Position numbers and translations under genes: made by a program
Source: CALJIC01 sp039805565
Lineage (GTDB): Bacteria > Chloroflexota > Chloroflexia > Chloroflexales > Roseiflexaceae
Assembly (NCBI GenBank): GCA_039805565.1
Contig: JBDLTZ010000194.1
Coordinates: 1-44,813 of the forward strand
Length of the DNA stretch: 44,813 nucleotides
Reading direction: 5' to 3'
Shown: one piece after another, positions 16,444 through 22,871 of the stretch
How the letters are laid out: each line of letters opens with the position of its first letter
Numbering within the stretch: the first letter of the stretch is position 1
Notes under the pieces: generated by a model
Seen by the model: only the letters and a program-made list of their open reading frames with translations
What the model was told of the DNA's origin: nothing
Databases searched by the model: none

Positions 16444-16452
16444 GTCTTGAGC
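16405..16452 (+). repeat. 7-bp tandem repeat (TTGAGTC/TTCAGTC)
   Basis: About seven consecutive heptamers of the form TTGAGTC or TTCAGTC. They overlap the 3' end of the APH-type gene. A related array lies at 27793-27905. Confidence 0.85.
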
Positions 16453-16482
16453 GCCCCTACCCATCCCCCCGCCACGGGAGCC

Positions 16483-16602
16483 GGGGAGCGCGAGGGGAGA
16501 CCCCTCGCAGGTGGTGGCCGGGTCCAGGCGGGGAGCGCAAGGGAAGCCCCTCGCAGGTGGTGGCCGGGTCCAGGCGGGGAGCGCGAGGGGAAGCCCCTCG
16601 CA
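16483..16602. repeat. 46/47-bp tandem repeat with internal hairpins
   Basis: Units start at 16483, 16530 and 16576 (47 then 46 bp); the third is truncated. Each carries an arm pair of the form GCGAGGGG...CCCCTCGC with a 2-3 base loop and, in the full units, a shared spacer AGGTGGTGGCCGGGTCCAGG. The hairpin is perfect in unit 3 and imperfect in unit 2. It lies between the APH-type gene and the dehydrogenase. Confidence 0.8.
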
Positions 16603-16619
16603 GTAACATTTCCTACTAA

Positions 16620-16647
16620 CTCGTGGTGCGCGCGAGCGCACCACGAG
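16620..16647 (+). promoter_or_regulatory. perfect 12-bp stem with GCGA loop
   Basis: CTCGTGGTGCGC and its exact complement flank a GCGA tetraloop (GNRA class). The structure ends 8 bp before the AAAGGAG ribosome site of the next gene. It may be an mRNA leader hairpin or an operator. Confidence 0.6.
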
Positions 16648-16665
16648 CACAACAAAGGAGAGACC

Positions 16666-17631
16666 ATGTCAGTGCTGCTGCTCGGCTTCGAGCCGGGCGA
16701 CATCGGGCCCGAGCGCGCGGCGCAGGTCGAAGCCCTCGCCCCCGACATGCGCGTGGTCGTCACACGCGACCGCGCCGCGATCGAGGCGCTGCTGGACGAG
16801 GTCGAGGTCGCAGCCGGCTGGTTCCCGCCCGAGCTCGCGGCCCGCGCCCCGCAGCTGCGCTGGTTCCAGCAGTGGGGGGCCGGCGCCGACTGGCTGCTGC
16901 GCCACCCCGAGGCGGTGGACCACGGCTTCGTGCTCACCAACGCCTCCGGCGTCCACGCCGTCCCGATCAGCGAGCACATCATCGGGACGCTGCTGATGTT
17001 CAGCCGCGGGCTGCACCTGGCCGTGCGGGCCCAGGCGCGCCGCGAGTGGTGGCGCCCGGCGCGGCGCGACGAGCTCTTCGAGCTGGCGGGCAAGACCATG
17101 CTGCTCGTAGGCGTGGGCGCGATCGGCGTACGTACAGCAGAGCTGGCGGTGGCGCTGGGGATGCGCGTCGAGGGGGTGCGCCGCGACCCGAGCGTGGGGG
17201 CGCCTGGAGTGGCGGCGATGTACGGGCCGGAGCGGCTGGCCGAGCGCCTGCCGCACGCCGACGTCGTGGTGTTGACCATCCCGCTCAGCCATGCGACGCG
17301 CGGGATGATCGGGGAGGCCGAGATCGGCGCCATGAAACCCGGCGCCTACCTGGTGAACATCGGGCGCGGCGGCACGGTGGACGAGGACGCGCTCGCCGAT
17401 GCGATCCGCGCGGGGCGGCTGGCCGGCGCGGCCCTCGACGTGTTCGCCGAGGAGCCGCTGCCGCCCAGCTCGCCCCTGTGGGACCTGGAGCGCGTGATCA
17501 TCACCGCGCACTACGCGGGCAACACCCCCGCGTACGACGACCGCGCGATGGAGATCTTCCTCGACAACCTGCGCCGCTACCGCGCCGGCGAGCCGCTCCG
17601 CAACGTCGTGGACAAGCGCGAGGGCTACTAG
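16666..17631 (+). CDS. D-isomer-specific 2-hydroxyacid dehydrogenase
   Basis: A 321-aa NAD(P)-dependent reductase. The Rossmann motif LLVGVGAIGVRTAELAVALGM is at about 146-166. Catalytic Arg is in VNIGRGGTVDEDAL (about 233), Glu in VFAEEPLPPSSPLW (about 262) and His in IITAHYAGNTP (about 282). The family reduces 2-keto acids or oxidises D-2-hydroxyacids. The ATG at 16666 follows AAAGGAGAG; the open frame above it passes through the tandem repeats and is not coding. Its stop overlaps the convergent Rdx gene's stop by 4 bp. Confidence 0.9.
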   Translation: MSVLLLGFEPGDIGPERAAQVEALAPDMRVVVTRDRAAIEALLDEVEVAAGWFPPELAARAPQLRWFQQWGAGADWLLRHPEAVDHGFVLTNASGVHAVPISEHIIGTLLMFSRGLHLAVRAQARREWWRPARRDELFELAGKTMLLVGVGAIGVRTAELAVALGMRVEGVRRDPSVGAPGVAAMYGPERLAERLPHADVVVLTIPLSHATRGMIGEAEIGAMKPGAYLVNIGRGGTVDEDALADAIRAGRLAGAALDVFAEEPLPPSSPLWDLERVIITAHYAGNTPAYDDRAMEIFLDNLRRYRAGEPLRNVVDKREGY

Positions 17632-17903
17632 CGCAGCCGCTCGCGCACCGCCGCGATGATCGTCTCCTTGGCCGGGAAGCCGCCGTCGCGGTACATCGAG
17701 TGCACCAGCTCCCCGGCCACCACCACGTCGAACGCACCCTCCTGCCAGGGGATGATCTCGATCGACGCCAGGTCGTAGGTGAAGGTGTGCATCAGCGCCG
17801 AGGTCAGCTCGATCGTCTGCGGCTCGTAGCCGCACGACGCGCAGTACACAATGCTCACCTTCACCGGCTGGCGGCCGGCACTCCCGCTCTCAAACATCTC
17901 CAT
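17628..17903 (-). CDS. Rdx-family (SelW/SelT-type) thioredoxin-like protein, Cys form
   Basis: A 91-aa protein. The signature is VSIVYCASCGYEPQTIELTSAL, a beta strand followed by CxxC (C21, C24), then IEIIPWQEGAFDVVVAGELVHSM and GGFPAKETIIAAVRERL, typical of SelW/SelH-type redox proteins. Both positions are Cys, with no in-frame TGA that would suggest selenocysteine. It starts 6 nt after the stop of the thioredoxin-like gene, so they form a two-gene operon. Two ATGs (17903, 17897) are possible starts. Confidence 0.82.
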   Translation of the reverse strand: MEMFESGSAGRQPVKVSIVYCASCGYEPQTIELTSALMHTFTYDLASIEIIPWQEGAFDVVVAGELVHSMYRDGGFPAKETIIAAVRERLR

Positions 17904-17908
17904 CGCGG

Positions 17909-18520
17909 CTACGCCTTCGGCAGGCCGGCGGCGATCAGCTCGCGGATCTCGCGCGCCACCTCGCTGTCGGACTGGGCGCGCGTCCGGGCGCGGAACTCGC
18001 CGAAGAACTGCATCATGCGGTTGCGCGCCGCCTCGGGCATCAGCGCCGGCGACATGCCCGGCTCTACGCCCTGCATGGCCGGGTCGGTGGCGTAGAGCTC
18101 CCCGATCGCCTGCCCCATCAGCCCGCTGATCACCGCCGGGCGCTCGATCCAGTAACCCAGCTCGCGGAAGTCCCCGTCGAAGAACACGAAGGTCGGCACC
18201 GAGCGGTGCTGCCCGTCCTTCAGGTACTGGTCCGTGATGTCCAGGTTCTGGTCGCGCAGGAAGAAGCGCAGGTCGAGCTTGCCGCTCTCCTCCGCCAGGC
18301 GCGCCAGCACCGGGATGTTGTTCATCGCGTCGCCGCACCAGTCCTCGGTGATCACCAGCGCGTGCACCCTCTCAGGGAGCTGCGTGAAGAACGCTATCTC
18401 CTCGGCCGGCAGCTCGAGCGAGCGCTCGTTCTCCTCCAGCCGGTCGCGGTTGCGCGTCATCTGCGCCTTGTAGGCGTCGTAGGTCATGCCCTGCTCGAAG
18501 CGCTCGCGAGTGACGGTCAT
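17909..18520 (-). CDS. thioredoxin-family protein with a single-Cys WCGDAMN motif
   Basis: A 203-aa protein. The thioredoxin core is visible as VHALVITEDWCGDAMNNIPVLARLA (C62), then LDLRFFLRDQNLDIT, and SVPTFVFFDGDFRELGYWIERP with the cis-Pro. The second Cys of the CxxC is replaced, so disulfide reduction by the classical route is unlikely. This is the Thioredoxin_9 type, common in Gram-positives and Chloroflexi, of unknown partner. The Rdx protein next door could supply the second thiol. Confidence 0.85.
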   Translation of the reverse strand: MTVTRERFEQGMTYDAYKAQMTRNRDRLEENERSLELPAEEIAFFTQLPERVHALVITEDWCGDAMNNIPVLARLAEESGKLDLRFFLRDQNLDITDQYLKDGQHRSVPTFVFFDGDFRELGYWIERPAVISGLMGQAIGELYATDPAMQGVEPGMSPALMPEAARNRMMQFFGEFRARTRAQSDSEVAREIRELIAAGLPKA

Positions 18521-18671
18521 AAAAACCCTTCCCCCTGCTCTACCCTATCCCTATAGCACCTACGCGCCGGATTATACGGCGGATTGACACTCCCGCGCGA
18601 CGGATGCCTGCAAACATACGGTGATCGCACGGAGGGTGCCGCCAGGAGCCCGCCCTGGCCAGCAGTGGTAT
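18521..18671. other. intergenic region with orphan IS-end-like sequence
   Basis: This gap holds no gene. TTGACACTCCCGC at 18584-18596 matches the terminal motif next to the TnpB remnant at 44676-44687 (TGACACTCCCGC), in the same orientation. It may be a scar of another IS200/IS605-type element. A TATAAT on the minus strand at 18572-18577 could be part of the thioredoxin promoter, but no -35 is clear. Confidence 0.35.
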
Positions 18672-18850
18672 AGTGACTACTCCCCCGGCTAAAGCCTGGG
18701 GGCTTCCTGGGGCTCGTACCCCTGAGACGGTAGTCCCCGTCTCAAAATGTTGTAGGCCGCATTGAGATCCCGGTCGATCTCTAGGCCACAATGAGGACAT
18801 TGATGTACTCGGACAGACAAGGCTTTCTTCACCACCGCCCCGCAGCGACT
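18672..18850 (-). ncRNA. possible omega-RNA (TnpB guide RNA) region
   Basis: In studied IS605-type elements the guide RNA comprises the 3' end of tnpB and the right end, with the guide itself lying just outside the element. Here that would run from within the last 150 bp of tnpB through the right-end hairpin to about 18672, with the guide in 18671-18655. The call is by position and the right-end hairpin only. Confidence 0.35.
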
Positions 18851-19828
18851 ACACTGCTGGCTTGTGCCACGGGGATCAACCAATACCACACACCGACCGG
18901 CACCTTCCGCCTTGTTGGTGGTGTACTGAATGAGCTGTCCCCAGGCCGCGTCAGCAATCGACTTCGCAAGGCAGTGGTTCTTGACCATCCGCGTGATGCT
19001 CAGATCCTCGAACACGACAGTGCCGAAGCGGTCAACCAGCTTCCGGCTTTCCTGATGCGCGAAGTTCTTGCGCCGGTTCGCAATCCGCTCGTGGATGCGG
19101 GCGACCACCTTCCGGCGTTTTGCCCGTTCGAACGTCCCCTTCGGCTGCTCACTCAACCGGCGCTGCGCCCGCGCAAGATCGCGCTCGTCCTGACGGAAGA
19201 AGCGCGGGTTTGCTATCGTCTCGCCGGTCGAGAGGGTCGCAAACTTCTCCAAGCCAACATCCACCCCAACCGCCGCATCCGGCACATCCGTAGGCGGCTC
19301 GACCTCCCGCTCGACGGCAAACGACACAAACCACTTGCCCGTGCTGCTGCGGCGCAGCGTCACCGTCTTGATGCGCCCCTCGACCGGACGATGCAGGTTG
19401 ACCCGCACCGAGCCGATCTTGCTCAGGACGAGCGCGGTTCCTTCCAGCCGTGCCCCGTTGCCGTATTGGGGATAGGTGATGCTGTCGTAGCGCCCGAAGC
19501 CTTTGAAACGCGGGTATCCGGGCTCCTCGCCCGCCTTCACTCTGCGGAAGAACGCCTTGAACGCCAGGTCGAGCCGCACCTGGACGTTCTGCAACACCTG
19601 GGAGTGGACCCGCTTCAACGCGGGGCGTTCCGCTTTCCAGTCGGGAAGGAGAGTTTGCGTAGCGTACAGACTGAGGGTTTCGCCCTGCTCCTCCCACGCC
19701 CGCTTGCGGGTCGCCAACGTCTCGTTGTAGACCCAGCGGCAGGTTTCCAGCATCTCACCCAACAGGCGTTCCTGGCCTTTGGTGAGCCAGAGACGGTACT
19801 GATATGCGGATTTAAGGGTGAGCGGCAT
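18689..19828 (-). CDS. tnpB: RNA-guided nuclease TnpB of IS200/IS605 family
   Basis: A 379-aa, full-length TnpB. It has the N-terminal helical/WED-like part (FRRVKAGEEPGYPRFKG at about 94-110) and RuvC catalytic residues D190 (GVDVGLEKFA), E274 (VFEDLSI) and D352 or D354 (IDRDLNAAYN). The zinc finger is CSRCG and CPHCG (326-347). All key residues remain, so it could be active as an omega-RNA-guided nuclease that helps retain the element. The start ATG is at 19828; the open frame continues across the next gene but has no similarity there. Confidence 0.95.
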   Translation of the reverse strand: MPLTLKSAYQYRLWLTKGQERLLGEMLETCRWVYNETLATRKRAWEEQGETLSLYATQTLLPDWKAERPALKRVHSQVLQNVQVRLDLAFKAFFRRVKAGEEPGYPRFKGFGRYDSITYPQYGNGARLEGTALVLSKIGSVRVNLHRPVEGRIKTVTLRRSSTGKWFVSFAVEREVEPPTDVPDAAVGVDVGLEKFATLSTGETIANPRFFRQDERDLARAQRRLSEQPKGTFERAKRRKVVARIHERIANRRKNFAHQESRKLVDRFGTVVFEDLSITRMVKNHCLAKSIADAAWGQLIQYTTNKAEGAGRCVVLVDPRGTSQQCSRCGAVVKKALSVRVHQCPHCGLEIDRDLNAAYNILRRGLPSQGYEPQEAPRL

Positions 19829-19993
19829 ACCAATAGAGTAGGACAAAACCGTGTAGAACACAAGTGCTATCCGTGCCTGCCAGTGGGCTGCATTGGCATT
19901 GCGTTGACGCGCTTCATCCCACCCGTAAACGGTGTGGGCTTTCGCGCGAGGTTTCTGTAATCCTATCCAATCACCACCACCGCGAGGAGCACT

Positions 19994-20863
19994 ATGCGCC
20001 AGCCCGAAGGCACGGTCATCATCACGTGCGCGCTGACCGGCGGCATCCACGGCAAGGAGGCCAACCCCAACCTCCCCGAGCAGCCGGACGAGATCGTCGA
20101 GCAGGGGGTCGCGGCCTGGCGCGCCGGCGCGGCCGTCCTGCACATCCACGCCCGCAACCCGGACGGCAGCAACACGATGGACCCGGCGGTCTACGCCGAG
20201 CTCCACGAGCGCCTCTGCGCGGAGACCGACGCGGTCGTCCAGCTCACCACCGGCGGCAGCCCGGTGCTCCCCGTCGAGGACCGGCTCAACACGGTGCGCC
20301 TGTCGCCCGAGATGGCCTCGCTCAATCTGGGCCTGCTGAACTTCTTCATCCGCGGCAAGCAGGTCTTCTTCAGCAACCACCGCTCGGACATCGAGCGCTT
20401 CGCCGAGGAGATGCGCGCCCGCGGCGTCAAGCCCGAGCTCGAGGCCTACAACGAGGCGATGATCGAGGAGGCCGAGCACCTGATCGCCCGCGGCCTGCTC
20501 GCGCCCCCCTACGTGCTGAACTGCGTCCTGCATACGCCCACGCAGGGCGGGCTGCGGGGCACGCCGCGCAACCTGATGGGCATGGTCGAGCGCCTGCCGG
20601 CCGACACGATCTGCTTCGTGAGCTCGATGGGCCGCACGCAGCTCCCCATCACGACGATGGCCCTGGCGATGGGCCTGAACGTGCGCGTCGGCATGGAGGA
20701 CAACGTGTACTACCGCCGCGGCGAGCTCGTCGAGCACAACGCGCGCCTGGTGGAGCGCACGGTTCGCATCGCCCGCGAGCTGGAGCGCCGCCCCGCCACC
20801 CCCGACGAGGCCCGCGCGATCCTGGGGCTGCGCGGCCGCGCCCCGGGCCGCACGCCAGAGTGA
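19994..20863 (+). CDS. BKACE-family beta-keto acid cleavage enzyme (Kce-like)
   Basis: A 289-aa TIM-barrel protein of the DUF849/BKACE family. Features are VIITCALTGGIHGKEANPNLP near the start, AAVLHIHARNPDG with the metal-binding HxH, VQLTTGG, and later GMEDNVYYRRGELVEHNARLVERTVRIA. Members condense a beta-keto acid with acetyl-CoA and release acetoacetate plus a CoA ester; the best known acts on 3-keto-5-aminohexanoate in lysine fermentation. The start has GAGGAG 4-5 nt upstream. The IS left end lies close to it, so its promoter may be partly supplied or disturbed by the element. The SDR downstream may be in the same operon. Confidence 0.9.
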   Translation: MRQPEGTVIITCALTGGIHGKEANPNLPEQPDEIVEQGVAAWRAGAAVLHIHARNPDGSNTMDPAVYAELHERLCAETDAVVQLTTGGSPVLPVEDRLNTVRLSPEMASLNLGLLNFFIRGKQVFFSNHRSDIERFAEEMRARGVKPELEAYNEAMIEEAEHLIARGLLAPPYVLNCVLHTPTQGGLRGTPRNLMGMVERLPADTICFVSSMGRTQLPITTMALAMGLNVRVGMEDNVYYRRGELVEHNARLVERTVRIARELERRPATPDEARAILGLRGRAPGRTPE

Positions 20864-20867
20864 GCTA

Positions 20868-20923
20868 GCCACAGAGGGCACCGAGGGCACCGAGAAAGAA
20901 GTTGTCTCGGTGTCCTCTGTGGC
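20868..20923. repeat. 18-bp inverted repeat between BKACE and SDR genes
   Basis: GCCACAGAGGGCACCGAG (20868-20885) and CTCGGTGTCCTCTGTGGC (20906-20923) pair with one mismatch, loop 20 nt. It ends just before the GAGGAG ribosome site of the next gene. It has no T-run. A related fragment is at 14041-14115. Confidence 0.75.
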
Positions 20924-20938
20924 AGAAGAGGAGTTTGT

Positions 20939-21709
20939 ATGTCCCACCCCCTGTTCGACATCACCGGGCGCACGGTCGTGATCACCGGGGCCGGGCGCGG
21001 GCTCGGCGCGGGCCTGGCCGATGCCTTCGCCGCCGCCGGGGCCCGCGTCGTCTGCGGCGACGTGAGCCTGGAGCTGGCGCGTGGCACCGCCGCCCGCGTC
21101 GCCGAGCGCGGCGCCGAGGCCCTGGCCCTGCGCTGCGATATCCGCGACCGGGAGGAGGTCCAGGCGCTCTGCGACGCGGCGCTGGAGCGCTTCGGCGCGC
21201 TCGACGTGCTCGTGAACAACGCCGGCGTCAACACCCCCAAGCCGGCCGAGGAGCTCGCCCCCGAGGAGTGGGAGCGCGTCGTGGGAACAAACCTCACCGG
21301 CACCTGGCTCTGCTGCCAGGCGGCCGGCGCCGTCATGCTGCGGCAGGGCTCCGGCGCGATCATCAACATCTGCTCGATCCACGGCCACGTCGGCAGCTAC
21401 GTCCACCAGGCCGCGGCCTACAACGCGAGCAAGGCCGGCGTCATCAATCTGACCCGCTCGCTCGCGCTAGAGTGGGGGCCGCGCGGCGTCCGCGTGAACG
21501 GCATCTCCCCCGGCCCGCTCGCCACCGAGCTCATGGCGCAGCGCCTCGCCAACCCGGAGTACGTCCGCAAGCTGATGGAGCGCATGGCGATCCGCCGCGT
21601 CGGCACGCCCGAGGACATCGCCGGCGCAGCGCTGTTCCTGGCCTCCCCCGCCGCGGCCTGGGTCACCGGCCAGATCCTCGCGGTGGACGGCGGCTGGCTC
21701 GCGGCCTGA
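20939..21709 (+). CDS. short-chain dehydrogenase/reductase (SDR)
   Basis: A 256-aa classical SDR. TGAGRGLG (17-24), NNAG (93-96), S146 (CSIHG), Y161 and K165 (YNASK), the PG motif (GISPGPLATELM) and a standard C-terminal end (GQILAVDGGW). It resembles gluconate 5-dehydrogenase or 3-oxoacyl reductase-type enzymes; the substrate is unknown. It follows the BKACE gene on the same strand by 75 bp, so the two may serve one catabolic route. Confidence 0.9.
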   Translation: MSHPLFDITGRTVVITGAGRGLGAGLADAFAAAGARVVCGDVSLELARGTAARVAERGAEALALRCDIRDREEVQALCDAALERFGALDVLVNNAGVNTPKPAEELAPEEWERVVGTNLTGTWLCCQAAGAVMLRQGSGAIINICSIHGHVGSYVHQAAAYNASKAGVINLTRSLALEWGPRGVRVNGISPGPLATELMAQRLANPEYVRKLMERMAIRRVGTPEDIAGAALFLASPAAAWVTGQILAVDGGWLAA

Positions 21710-21721
21710 GCCCGCCCCGCG

Positions 21722-22693
21722 CTACAGCCCTACCTCGGCGGCGGCGTTCTCGCGGAAGACGCCGCCGGCCCGCACGTAGCGGTCGAGCATCTGGCGGCTG
21801 CGGTGTCCGGTCTGCCGCATGATCGCGCGGTCGCTCACCCCCGCCGCCGCCGCCGAGGTGGCGAACCCGGCGCGCAGGCTGTGCCCCGCGTAATCCGCCG
21901 GGTCGAACCCTGCCGCCGCCGCCGCCCGCTGCACCACCCGCGCCACGCTCCGGTCGCTCAGGCGCGCCGCGCCCACTCGCCCCCAGCGGTCCACCCTGCG
22001 GAAGAGCGGCCCCTCGGTGATCGCTGCCGCCCTCACCCAGGCCTGGAGGGCGCGCACCGGGCATGTCCCAGCGTTCTTTCCCAGCGGGATGCCCTTCGTC
22101 TCGCCGCGCCCCTCCTGGTCGGTCTTCGAGCGCCGCAGCCGCAGCAGCATCCCCTCCGGCGCGAAGGTGACGTCCGCCGCGTCCAGCGCCACCAGCTCCG
22201 AGCGCCGGAAGGCCCCCGCGAACCCCACCAGCAGCAGCGCCCGGTCGCGCAGCCCGGCCAGGTCGTCCCCCAGCGCCGCCACCAGCGCCCGCACGACCTC
22301 GGTCCCCGCCGCGGCCTTCTGCGCCGGCGCCGTCCCGCGCACTCGCCGGATCCCCTTCAGCACCGTCCGCACCTGCTCGTCCCGCGTCGGGCTGGGGTGC
22401 CCCGCGAGCTGGTGGGCCTGCGAGATGCTGGCGAGGCGCCGCTGCAGCGTAGACGGCTTGAGGCGCGCCGCGCTCTCGGCCAGGTAGGCGGCGACGGTGA
22501 CGGGTGCGGCTGGCAGGTGCGGCAGCGCGCGCGCCTCACACCACCTCGAGAAGTCGCGCCAGTCGGCCTGGTACGCCCGCCGCGTGGCCGCGGACCGGCT
22601 CTGCTCCGCGAAGCGCCGGACCGCCTCCAGCGCCGCCCGCGTGAGCGCTTCCGGCGCCGTCGCCCGAGGTGTGATGCTGTCTCCCATCTCCAC
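21722..22693 (-). CDS. tyrosine recombinase/integrase (Xer-like)
   Basis: A 323-aa protein with an N-terminal SAM-like core-binding domain (about 20-110; TRRAYQADWRDFSRWCEARALPHLP) and a full catalytic domain: Arg in GAFRRSELVALD (about 161), Lys in RRSKTDQEG (about 190), HSLRAG (about 270), GHRS (about 293) and the nucleophile Tyr in LDRYVR (about 303). Everything needed for activity is present. It starts at GTG 22693 (GGGAGG 4 nt upstream) or ATG 22687. A dif-like inverted repeat lies 40 bp upstream. No other phage or plasmid gene adjoins it. Confidence 0.9.
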   Translation of the reverse strand: MEMGDSITPRATAPEALTRAALEAVRRFAEQSRSAATRRAYQADWRDFSRWCEARALPHLPAAPVTVAAYLAESAARLKPSTLQRRLASISQAHQLAGHPSPTRDEQVRTVLKGIRRVRGTAPAQKAAAGTEVVRALVAALGDDLAGLRDRALLLVGFAGAFRRSELVALDAADVTFAPEGMLLRLRRSKTDQEGRGETKGIPLGKNAGTCPVRALQAWVRAAAITEGPLFRRVDRWGRVGAARLSDRSVARVVQRAAAAAGFDPADYAGHSLRAGFATSAAAAGVSDRAIMRQTGHRSRQMLDRYVRAGGVFRENAAAEVGL

Positions 22694-22732
22694 TCCACCT
22701 CCCTCTACATAGGTGCCTCACGGTCAGTCTAA

Positions 22733-22763
22733 CACGTCCGATAAGAAGAATTTATCAGACGTG
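22733..22763. other. inverted repeat shaped like a tyrosine-recombinase core site
   Basis: Arms CACGTCCGATAA (22733-22744) and TTATCAGACGTG (22752-22763) match at 11 of 12 positions and flank a 7-bp spacer GAAGAAT. Two 11-13-bp arms around a 6-8-bp spacer is the architecture of dif/lox/att core sites, and the inner ATAA...TTAT resembles dif. It lies 40 bp upstream of the recombinase gene, as in streptococcal xerS-dif. It could instead be an operator. Confidence 0.5.
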
Positions 22764-22871
22764 AGCTCTGCCTCTGGTGCCTATCCGGTTACGCTGTGCC
22801 GCTACTCTCTCAGACGAGCGCACGCCATCCCCTCGCCCGCCACTTTGTCCGGCAGCGCTCTAAGGAGATGT

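Larger units (their letters stand above)
18672..19965 (-). mobile_element. IS200/IS605-type element carrying tnpB only
   Basis: The element contains an intact tnpB but no tnpA (Y1 transposase). The right end carries a stem CCCCCGGCTAAAGCCTGGGGG (about 18680-18700), followed outward by GTGACTAC. The left end carries an imperfect hairpin CCCACCCGTAAACGGTGTGGG (about 19918-19938), of the form typical for these elements. The exact left boundary is uncertain. Without TnpA it could move only if a transposase acts in trans. Confidence 0.75.

Noticed and set aside
17628..17903. Selenoprotein
   Set aside because: The Rdx protein has Cys at both positions of CxxC and no in-frame TGA or SECIS-like need.
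19829..21406. Upstream extension of the TnpB reading frame
   Set aside because: The frame stays open by chance opposite BKACE and SDR genes; TnpB similarity starts at the ATG at 19828.
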